The position numbers and the translations under genes were made by a program. The notes under the pieces were generated by a model. The model ran no database searches, was not told the DNA's origin, and worked only from the letters and a program-made list of their open reading frames with translations. Below are positions 8,905 through 16,618 of a DNA stretch of 27,910 nucleotides, one piece after another. The DNA comes from Asterionellopsis glacialis (taxonomy: Eukaryota; Bacillariophyta; Plagiogrammaphyceae; Rhaphoneidales; Asterionellopsidaceae): positions 1 through 27,910 of the forward strand of contig WKLE02004777.1 in the NCBI GenBank assembly GCA_014885115.2, given 5' to 3'. Numbering within the stretch: position 1 is the stretch's first letter; the number at the start of each line of letters is the position of its first letter.

Positions 8905-10170
8905 TCAATCATCTCGTTTCTTATTGAGACTTTCAAATAAAGAAGCCAACAAGTTACTTTCGTTATCCCTACCCTCTCCTTCTGGATAATAAAATGGACC
9001 AAGATAATCTGCAACGGCTGGCCAATCTGCAACTGACACAAATCCATATCGTTCCTTCAATTCACTAAAGGCATCGGATCCACTAGGTCCTAAATCAACC
9101 ACATCGACACCATCTGCTTCTATTGCACGTTCGACTAAATCATGTACCGAATGGAACCACACATAATTTTTAGATGCTACATCATTGGCATAAAACCATT
9201 GACCACGTATCGTCTTTCCCTTGCGTACTTCATGGGCAAATGCCATGACCTCACCCGTTTCGGCATTGCGATACTCACGAATTTCACCAGCCATACGTGT
9301 TGTACCTACATAACGTGAAACAGCTTCCGCAAGTGCATCAAAGAACCCATCAACGCCATACCCAGAAAGTAATCGTACTTCATGTTCTACCACACAACGA
9401 AAATGTGCCAACGAGGAATGGGGTGCAGGTTCACCACCTCTACGTGTGACAACAACAGCAACAAAAACAACAAGTATAAGTTTAGAAGAACCGTCAGAGA
9501 AGATAGTATAATTGATTGATTGCAAGAGAGCCTTTTTATTCCACACTTACCGAATCAATTTAGGTGTGACTGTAAAGTTTTGTGCCAGTGCTTTTTTCAA
9601 TGTACGTTTGACACCACGTGGTAAAGTTTTTTTCCAATCATCGACTGATGTCATGTTGGATACCGTCAACAACGCATGTGGACGTGTCGTCCATTGTCCT
9701 GTCCATTGGGCGGCACCCATGGCACCCAAGGATGCTTGTTCACGTTCAGTTGTCGAAAATGTAAATCCAACAGGTTTTTCTTCCGGTGGTAATTGTTCCA
9801 TGGCTTCCTTTAACATGACCTTGAGGGGCGATGTTTCTGCTAAATTACTACCAAAAACAGCTGCTATAGCCACCATTAAATTCCCATACCGATCATCACC
9901 CGCCAAGGCACGACTTACAAATGCAAATAGTTCTGTTACTCGATCATCTGTTAAATTAGGATCTACATATACAGATTGGTCACCACCATCACCATTGGAC
10001 GATTGTTGGAGAAATGTTGTAGGTCTTATAGCAACAGTAGAAGTGCCAACAGTAAGATCTTGTCGTGACTTTTGTGATTGATAAGCTTTACAATAAAAAT
10101 TGGGACCCACAAATGCTACCGCAAAGAATGGCACCAAAAGAACTATCACAAAACACAACAAATTTCTCAT
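8905..10170 (-). CDS. Plastid-targeted GNAT/FemAB-fold acyltransferase-like protein (one intron)
   Basis: Two exons, 9551-10170 and 8905-9439, joined by a 111-bp intron (9440-9550). The donor is CG|GTAAGT and the acceptor ACGTAG|A, phase 2; splicing restores an Arg codon. The product is 384 residues. The ATG at 10170 is chosen over an in-frame TTG two codons upstream. Residues 1-19 are a signal peptide ending FFAVA, followed directly by FVGPN. An AVA|F junction is the diatom bipartite plastid-import motif. The mature part has a tryptophan-rich segment (about 160-175), a basic helix (RGVKRTLKKALAQN), then GEVMAFAHEVRKGKTIRGQW and VDVVDLGPSGSDAFSELKER. This order resembles the FemAB/BioF2-like N-acyltransferase fold, in which a hydrophobic strand is followed by a substrate-loop helix. 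The family assignment is moderate and the substrate is unknown. Without the intron, exon 1 would stop two bases after the splice donor. Confidence 0.72.
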
Positions 10171-10321
10171 CGTCAATGATGTTATGGGGTGTTCTGTTTG
10201 AGTTTATTGCCGGGAGTGTGATGTGTTTGTGTGTGTATGTGCAGGAGATAGTTCCGATGATTTTTCTCATTTTTATCTTCTTTTTTACGCGCCAATGCCT
10301 GGCCATCTAACCGCACCGTTC

Positions 10322-10660
10322 TTCTGTGACGTCACAACGAAAAATATCCCTTCGTGCGTACGTCGGCCGGACAGGGACAGAAGATCTCTATCCGACTCAT
10401 TCGACCGACACAGTTTTGGGTGGCAGAAAGAGAACAGTTATCAACGAACAAAACACACGAAGTCACAACTCACACACAGCAGGTGTTTTGTTGAGACTAC
10501 GAACTAAGACAATGACAATGAAAAGAGTTTCCGTAATGCAGCTCTTCTTGCTGCAATCTCTTGTAGATTGAATGTAGTTGATGGATTTTCCACAACTGTT
10601 GGAAGCACTGCGACAAGAGTCCCATCCGTCGTATCATCACTTTTGGCTTGCATATGTTTT
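10322..10660 (+). pseudogene. Broken partial copy of the IsdG-like (ABM) gene promoter and first-exon start
   Basis: This stretch aligns by eye with about 12744-13115, the promoter, leader and first codons of the intact ABM gene. Shared blocks include ATCCCTTCGTGCGTACGTCG, GACTCATTCGACCGACACAG, GTTGAGACTACGAAC, and the start ACAATGACAATGAAAAG. The copy's ATG (near 10512) opens MTMKRVSVMQ, but a 2-base length difference in the next codons shifts the frame. Translation then stops after 19 residues, inside what was the signal peptide. Similarity fades near 10650, after the stretch matching VPSLVSS, and no ABM domain follows. It is therefore a truncated, frameshifted duplicate about 2.4 kb from its parent. 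Confidence 0.8.
10325..10336. promoter_or_regulatory. Perfect palindrome TGTGACGTCACA (CRE-type bZIP site)
   Basis: A 12-bp perfect palindrome containing TGACGTCA, the cAMP-response-element core bound by bZIP factors. TGACGT elements have been shown to work in CO2/cAMP-responsive diatom promoters. Here it lies at the upstream edge of the pseudogene copy, about 155 bp upstream of the divergent FemAB-like gene's ATG, so it could serve that gene. Function is inferred only from the motif. Confidence 0.4.
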
Positions 10661-10790
10661 GCATCCATGGAGGGACTTTGTTCGTGGCTATCTTGGTGTA
10701 CGTAGCAACAATAGCATCTGCCAGTACAGATCTCTATTGGAGAATATTTTGGACCTATTTGCCTGCCATCATCCATTGGTTTTTTCAACT

Positions 10791-10985
10791 ACTGACATTT
10801 CATAGGTGGACCCTAGAGAGAATTTTGCAACAGGCTGGAAGTCTTGATATGGAATTATAAAACACCCAATCTATGAGAAATTAAGTTACTGATATTTCAT
10901 AGGTGGAGCCTAGATAAAATTTTGCAACAGGCCGGAGGTCTTGATATGGAATTACAAAACAACCAATCTATGAGAAATGTAAGTT
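10791..10985. repeat. 97-bp tandem duplication (two copies)
   Basis: A unit beginning ACTGA[C/T]ATTTCATAGGTGGA occurs at 10791 and again at 10888 (period 97), ending TCTATGAGAAAT. The copies differ at roughly eight positions, so they are older than the 46-bp repeat at 8346. Nothing in it codes convincingly; a short frame through it ends in copy 1. The rest of the 10.66-11.32 kb gap shows no gene and ends in the 3' flank of the zinc-finger gene. Confidence 0.85.
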
Positions 10986-11325
10986 CTCATTCAGCTCTCA
11001 TCGCGTCGGAGGAGATAATTTTGGAGGATGTGTAGCAATTGAACAGAGAAGCCACAAAAAAGGTAACAATCCATTAACCGAGAGTATATTTTATCCCCAA
11101 TTTTGTTTAGTATGAACGTGACCTTTTGGCAAACACATCTGCTCCCTTAATCTATCCTACATGTTGACATCGACCTTTCGAACTCGAGAAGTTTTCAAAA
11201 AGTAATTTCTAACAAGATTTGTAAAGTTTTTTTTCAGCTCAAATGAGCGTTGCAAAGATGATGATTGCACTTAACATACAAAACTCTTTTTATTTTAAAA
11301 AAACTACAAAAGGTAAATTATATAA

Positions 11326-12432
11326 TTACAAGTTTGTATCGTACCCCGCCATCAATTTGAGTTTTTCTTCCATATCCTTCATTCGTGGCGATATGCCTTG
11401 GCGGGCAATCGCAATCCAATCCACGGGATCTTTTTTCTGTTTATATGGCTTCAAACCAAAACGTGGACTGCCGTCCCACTCCACACCCGCTTTCTCTCTA
11501 TAAATTTTAGCAACATCACCCTTGGTAAATTCTTCTGTACCATCACGTCCATATGTAAGTGTCCCTCCACCAATCACAAGGGGATGCTCACCAAGCTGCC
11601 AAGCGCATTCCTCAATGGAATGTAGACGTCCATTATTCTCTGAGAAAAATGCTTCCTTGCGAGCAATATTTTTCTGCTCTTCAGTGAGCTCTCTACCCGG
11701 TGAATTCATTTGTGCAGCTTTTACCTGTTTCTCTCTTTCCTCCTCCATCTTCTTTTTTAGCTTTTCTTCCTTCCTCTTGGCATGATATTTGCAGGTCATC
11801 TTGTGAATCGTCCAATGAAATTTCTGACAAGCAGTCGAACAGTAAGTTACTTCATCACAAGGGCAGCGCATCTTCTTGCTTGTGCGAGGACATACTGGTT
11901 GTCCATCCATGATGCAAATCTTCTTACTGATGTACACATCCTTCATGGATTCCTTTGTCACTTCTTCATATTCCTCTGGTGTAAGGTCACGGCCCAGTTC
12001 ATTTTTTTTGCGTTGAAAATCATTTGGAAGTCTAAAATCCATCATGCAGATATCGCAGGATTCCTTGGAATGGGGACCACAGACTATAGTTCCATCTGGT
12101 AGTTCCTTTGTCTCCTTATTCACGGCATCTATATTCAAATCGCCATGACTGTCTTCATTCAAATTGATAGAACTCAATACTTTCTGATCAAACTTATCTC
12201 TACAAGAATGGCACAGTGCTTTATCCCCTCTGCCCCATTGGTAAATGGCAAATTCCGTTCTTGGGAGTTCCAACTTACAATGGTGACATGTACGAGATTT
12301 CTCGTTGGATATCTTTGTGTATCCTGCGCATAGTCTGCAGGATAGATTTTTATGTTTCTTCCATTGCTTTTTGGAAAATTGATCTCTGACACACTTTTTG
12401 TGACACTGACTGCACTCTTTGGTTTCTTCCAT
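11326..12432 (-). CDS. Zinc-finger protein: two Stc1-like CxxC fingers plus a MYND-type finger
   Basis: A 368-residue, single-exon protein starting at the ATG at 12432. The N-terminus has two Cys-x2-Cys...Cys-x2-Cys fingers (C7/C10/C32/C35 and C49/C52/C74/C77) with the spacing and Phe/Trp pattern of Stc1-like domains (CHKKCVRDQFSKKQWKKH; CKLELPRTEFAIYQWGRG). A further CxxC occurs near 126-129. A MYND-like finger spans 181-214 (CPCDEVTYCSTACQKFHWTI, then H210 and C214). A Lys/Glu-rich helix follows at 216-262. The C-terminal 100 residues contain IGGGTLTYGRDG and a Trp/Pro-rich region, with no family recognised. MYND fingers bind proline-rich peptides, and Stc1 domains bridge protein complexes, so a scaffolding role is plausible but not shown. 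Confidence 0.78.
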   Translation of the reverse strand: MEETKECSQCHKKCVRDQFSKKQWKKHKNLSCRLCAGYTKISNEKSRTCHHCKLELPRTEFAIYQWGRGDKALCHSCRDKFDQKVLSSINLNEDSHGDLNIDAVNKETKELPDGTIVCGPHSKESCDICMMDFRLPNDFQRKKNELGRDLTPEEYEEVTKESMKDVYISKKICIMDGQPVCPRTSKKMRCPCDEVTYCSTACQKFHWTIHKMTCKYHAKRKEEKLKKKMEEEREKQVKAAQMNSPGRELTEEQKNIARKEAFFSENNGRLHSIEECAWQLGEHPLVIGGGTLTYGRDGTEEFTKGDVAKIYREKAGVEWDGSPRFGLKPYKQKKDPVDWIAIARQGISPRMKDMEEKLKLMAGYDTNL

Positions 12433-12982
12433 TTATTTATTTATTTGCTGAGTCGTTTGCTTTTCGTGGATTGTACTTGCTTGATTTGATTTGATTTGAT
12501 GACTTCCCCAGTTTAAGTGGATGCAATACGGTACTTTTTGGATGGTTTTGTTCTTGGAGTTGGGGGGATGGAAGAATGTTCTGGTTGAAGCGATCACAGT
12601 TTGTTATAGGGGTCCGTGTCTCAAATTCTCGACAAATCTCAAACCGAGAAAGCTCGACATATCAAATCTGGACAATCTGATAATCATCGAGAAATCTCGA
12701 GATAGACAGTCGATATCTCGTCTCGGGCCATGAAACCGGGCACCTCTGTGACGCGTCACGTGTCACAACTTAAAAAAATATCCCTTCGTGCGTACGTCGG
12801 TCGGACGGTTAAAGAAGATCTCTATGAATATATCTGACTCATTCGACCGACACAGTTTTGGGTGTCGCATGAAGATCTTTTGTTGAAAAAGAAAAAGAAC
12901 AGATGAGATGTGTATATCATCGAAATAACAAACCAAGTCGCAACGGACAGCAGGTGCTTTGTTGAGACTACGAACGACGACA
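12433..12982 (+). promoter_or_regulatory. Divergent promoter region between zinc-finger and ABM genes
   Basis: 550 bp between divergent starts. It contains TTTATTTATTTATTT next to the zinc-finger ATG and a short (TTTGA)n run near 12482. A hairpin-prone segment has CGAGATA at 12698-12704 paired with TATCTCG at 12714-12720. A bZIP-like cluster lies at 12748-12766. The part from about 12744 to the ATG is the segment copied in the pseudogene at 10322, which marks it as one promoter/leader unit. No gene is seen here. Confidence 0.5.
12748..12762. promoter_or_regulatory. Overlapping palindromes GTGACGCGTCAC and CACGTG (bZIP/bHLH-type sites)
   Basis: GTGACGCGTCAC (12748-12759) is a perfect 12-bp palindrome. 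It overlaps the G-box core CACGTG (12757-12762), and another GTCAC follows at once. Such ACGT-core and TGACG-type repeats are bound by bZIP and bHLH factors. It sits about 220 bp upstream of the ABM ATG. The duplicated copy has a simpler TGACGTCA palindrome at the matching place. Confidence 0.45.
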
Positions 12983-14212
12983 ATGACAATGAAAAGTGTG
13001 TGTATTGCAGCTCTTCTTGCTACAATCTCTTGTAGTTTGAATGTAGTGGATGCATTCTCAACTACTGTTGGTACCACTGCCGCAAGAGTTCCATCTCTTG
13101 TCTCATCACTCCACATGAATGCAGTGGAAGTCGAGGATGACACATCCTTGACGAATAAAGGATTATTAAAACGTGATCGTTATGTGGCGACTAATCGATT
13201 TGCGGTTCGCAATGGTCGTGAAGCTAAATTTGAAAAACGATGGGCTACGCGTAAATCAAGATTAGCATCCTTGGATGGATTCAAATACTTTCATTTAATG
13301 CGTCGTGTATCACTCGAAGAGGATGGATCATCGAAATATGTCGGCGGTGACAGTAAAGAAACTTCCGAGGGTAACTATGTGTCCTTTACTATTTGGGAAA
13401 AAAAATCCGACTTTTCCGCATGGCGTAAAGGTGAAGCCTTCAAGGAAGCTCATGGTGGTACCTCCATTGGTGCCTTTGTGTCCACCATGGTCAATTCTGC
13501 ATTAGTACTTCAAGGTGCACCTCGTCCAGTACGTTCCTTGTTCGATCCATATTGAATTGAATTCATGTGCACCATCGTGTGTATCTGTAGTAGCGATACA
13601 TATCATTGGAGAGTTTTTTCGATTGAATTCTGGAAATCCTAACCATAATTTTGTTTGTGTTTGTTGTTTTTTCACTACAATAATCCAATAATTATCATGA
13701 TCCGATAGGCATTTTATGATGGCTTGTTATTACAAAAGAATAAGCCCGAATCGTTACCTGATTTAGTTGATGGTTGGCGTTCAGTCGATGCTGATGGTGA
13801 AAATGTATTACCTGCTGAATGCTTTGTGGCATGTAATCAATTTTTTGTTCCCCCGGAGAATGCTGCTGCCTTTGAAAAACGTTGGGCAGATCGTGAATCT
13901 CAATTAAAGGACTGTGAAGGCTTTGTTGCCTTTAGTATGTTACGACGTGATGGTCAAGCCAAGGGTCACGGTATGAAACCCATGGGTTCAGATGAACCAA
14001 CGTACCAAAGTACGACTGTTTGGAAAAATCGTGCTGCCTTTGATGCCTGGCGCACTGGATCAGCCTTTCAAAAGGCACATGGTGAACAGAAAAAACCTGA
14101 TGGTGCAGAAGCCAAACAAACATCATCACCACCACCACCACTTTGGAGTCGTCCACCTGTTCCTGTATTTTATGAAGGTACTCTTGTCATTACTACGGAA
14201 GATGGAGCTTAA
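12983..14212 (+). CDS. Plastid-targeted IsdG-type heme-oxygenase-like protein with two ABM domains (one intron)
   Basis: Exons 12983-13528 and 13709-14212 flank a 180-bp phase-0 intron (donor CCA|GTACGT, acceptor GATAG|GCA). The spliced junction reads APRP-AFYDGLLLQ, which mirrors the end of the second domain (PVPVFYEGTL) and supports the splice. The product is 349 residues. Residues 1-24 are a signal peptide ending NVVDA before FSTTVG, a diatom plastid-import junction. Two dimeric alpha/beta-barrel ABM domains follow, at about 67-188 and 217-345. Each keeps the Asn-Trp-His set that IsdG-type heme-degrading enzymes use: N71/W138/H157 and N225/W287/H306, in NRFAV/TIW/KEAH and NQFFV/TVW/KAH. 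Chloroplast IsdG-like heme oxygenases are known from green algae (LFO1 of Chlamydomonas). Heme cleavage is therefore a good inference, but other ABM monooxygenase chemistry is possible. Pseudo-symmetric tandem domains could form an intramolecular dimer. Confidence 0.83.
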
Positions 14213-14356
14213 GAAAGAAAGGGACGCACACAAATATAATACATATTGATGTAATGGACTGTCACATTGAAATAATTATTTAGCATTTGCTGAAAAGTAG
14301 TATAGTATATTATCGTATTTGTCTAACGTAATGTAATTGTTAGATTTTTCCCGTCA

Positions 14357-14614
14357 TTATTTGGATGTTAATGATTTTGCACGACCTTTTCGGGCAGTTT
14401 TTCTTATGTCTTTTTTTAATTCTCTATGAAAGAATGGCGTCAATGCTGCCCCAGCTATATATGATCTATTCGACTCCTTGGTAAGATTTTCTTCCAGTCG
14501 GCAGCATCCCTGCGCCTGCTGCCGCGGCAATTTCAAATAAATTATGTTCCCCAATACAACAGATGATACGGTTGCTAGATTCCAACGTGTTATTGATCTC
14601 ACAACATTTTTCAT
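14357..14614 (-). CDS. Small basic hypothetical protein
   Basis: An 85-residue ATG-initiated frame, not recognised. It has an amphipathic, Arg-containing start (MKNVVRSITRWNLATV), a possible membrane helix (about 13-30), and a strongly basic end (HRELKKDIRKTARKGRAKSL). The N-terminus could be a mitochondrial presequence. Its ATG is only 14 bp from the divergent ATG of the MYND gene at 14629. The two leaders would have to overlap, which is a reason for doubt. It lies in the 3' flank of the ABM gene. Confidence 0.35.
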   Translation of the reverse strand: MKNVVRSITRWNLATVSSVVLGNIIYLKLPRQQAQGCCRLEENLTKESNRSYIAGAALTPFFHRELKKDIRKTARKGRAKSLTSK

Positions 14615-14628
14615 GACGACGAATCATC

Positions 14629-16482
14629 ATGACGACACCTCAACCCAAACCAGCATCATTCCAACAGAATAATAATAATAACCATAATAATGCTAGTCAT
14701 AATAATAATAATAATAGCAATAAAACAGATTATTATGCATCGAAAAATTTAAATACAATCTTATGGAATAAAGATTGGTTTCAAGATATGTTTCAATTAG
14801 GGAATTGGTGTTCCGGTTCCAATAATCATAATACTACTAATCCATCCATGAGGATAAGACCCATCAATCCCATGTTTGATTCCTATCATCCCTACACTTG
14901 CAATACCTGTAAACGTGGACCACTCACTCATAACACTCCACTGAAACAATGTTCAAAATGTCGTGTCGTCAAATATTGTTGTAAAGAACATCAAGCATAC
15001 GATTGGAAGACGAAAGAAAATCACATTGGTGGCCATCAAGTATGGTGTAATGCATTTTGTCAAGCCAAAGAAAATATAGAACGTAAAGCCAAGGAAAGTG
15101 GTAATTTTCCCATCAAAATGTCCAATTTAGAAGAATTTAGAACCTATTCGAAATATTTAACCAATGAAATCAGTCAATGCATGAAAGTCAACAACAACAA
15201 TCATGGACGACAACCACCACAGGATCTTCCATTACATTCAAGTTTAGTCCAAATAGGTGTCATGCAACCACGATGTCGTCGTTGTTACCGTACAGGAGCT
15301 GATGGTGCTGATTTAGTGGTTTGTCCACGATGTGCAGGAGTTGCCTTGTGTCGGTCCTGTTTGAAAGCACGTCCACCACCCTACAATCGATTTCATTATA
15401 AACCAAAAGAAGATTCCAATAGTTCTCCTGGTGGCATAGAAGAATGTGATTCCTATTTATTATCCTTAGCATGTGATGGCATGGTCGTCGAACAAGGGAC
15501 ACCGTTAGCTATAGAATCAGATACCGATTGTAATTCCTACTTTTTACCACGTGATTGGATACAATACTTTCAACGCAAGGGTACTGACTTTTCCTTTATC
15601 CCCCGAGGGATACTTCAAATGGCACCCGTGGTTGCCTTTTTAACAGATGGATTATCCATACCCCTCACGATACAACATACCTTGGCTCGTGTCTTGCCCA
15701 ACTCGGGAACTCTCACCAAACTTGTCATTCATTTAGTAGGTGCTTCGGTCCATGAAGAATTCAGTGTTACGAAATATATTGAATTACTCCGTATCAATCC
15801 TTCCTTGCAATATTTACGAATTGTCATGATTGGACCTCAATTAGAACAACATCCTCTACATGTACACAATAACGGACCCCAATTCCCACCAGAAGGATTG
15901 GTATTGAATTTTACAAGTCCAAAAAATTCACCTATCCGATACACGTGTGATGCCAAAGTCCAACGTCGTCAGGGATATTACCATCAAGTTGCACCCACAT
16001 TGCAACGTCCAGATTTAATTGTAGCTGTCCATTCAGGATTGCATGACGAGGAAGTCTATACAAGTCAATGGCGTCCCTCCATTGATTACATGATTCAAAA
16101 TCCACATGCTGTCCCCTGTGTCTTTACAGGATGGAATCATTCCGAAATACTAAAAGATACCAAAGTATTAGAAACGATTGGGGCCAACATAATTGTACCA
16201 CCGACACCGAATCCATTTCGTGGATTGCGTCCTTTTTTAGATCCTTTACGTGACCCATCGGATTTTATTTATAGCAATGCATCCTTTGTGATTTTTCGTG
16301 GAGGTAATCCTGCTACTACAAGTATTAGTATTGATAGTAGTCCAAAATTGAAAAAGAAGAAAAAGAAACAAACCAAGACACCAAAACTGAAACCTAAAAA
16401 ACAAAAACATCAACATGAACATACACAAAAGCAATCTACAACCACTCATACAACAACGACTACAACAATGACACACAAGTAA
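14629..16482 (+). CDS. MYND zinc-finger protein with MSS51-like C-terminal domain
   Basis: A 617-residue single-exon protein. An Asn-rich low-complexity N-terminus (13-32) leads to a MYND finger at about 91-144 (CNTCKRGPL, then QCSKCRVVKYCCKEHQAYDW, then H136/C140). A second zinc site made of three CxxC pairs lies at 216-244 (C216/C219, C232/C235, C241/C244). Residues 330-570 match the MSS51 C-terminal domain: TLTKLVIHLVGASVHEEF, then PDLIVAVHSGLHDEEV, then AVPCVFTGWNHSEI and GANIIVPPTPNPFRGLRPF. In yeast MSS51 is a COX1 translational activator. Most protist members with this domain have no assigned role, and no mitochondrial presequence is visible here. The last 50 residues are a Lys/Thr/His-rich tail. 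An out-of-frame ATG about 17 bp upstream could form a short uORF. Confidence 0.8.
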   Translation: MTTPQPKPASFQQNNNNNHNNASHNNNNNSNKTDYYASKNLNTILWNKDWFQDMFQLGNWCSGSNNHNTTNPSMRIRPINPMFDSYHPYTCNTCKRGPLTHNTPLKQCSKCRVVKYCCKEHQAYDWKTKENHIGGHQVWCNAFCQAKENIERKAKESGNFPIKMSNLEEFRTYSKYLTNEISQCMKVNNNNHGRQPPQDLPLHSSLVQIGVMQPRCRRCYRTGADGADLVVCPRCAGVALCRSCLKARPPPYNRFHYKPKEDSNSSPGGIEECDSYLLSLACDGMVVEQGTPLAIESDTDCNSYFLPRDWIQYFQRKGTDFSFIPRGILQMAPVVAFLTDGLSIPLTIQHTLARVLPNSGTLTKLVIHLVGASVHEEFSVTKYIELLRINPSLQYLRIVMIGPQLEQHPLHVHNNGPQFPPEGLVLNFTSPKNSPIRYTCDAKVQRRQGYYHQVAPTLQRPDLIVAVHSGLHDEEVYTSQWRPSIDYMIQNPHAVPCVFTGWNHSEILKDTKVLETIGANIIVPPTPNPFRGLRPFLDPLRDPSDFIYSNASFVIFRGGNPATTSISIDSSPKLKKKKKKQTKTPKLKPKKQKHQHEHTQKQSTTTHTTTTTTMTHK

Positions 16483-16618
16483 TTTATAAAATAAAAGCTA
16501 TGCATACAGTCTACTACTATAAAGCTATCAATTATTATTGACACCACCAAGATGAAACTAAAATGTACAGGTATATTCTGGTTGCTTCTTTGACAATCAT
16601 TGTTGTTCTTGTTTTTTT

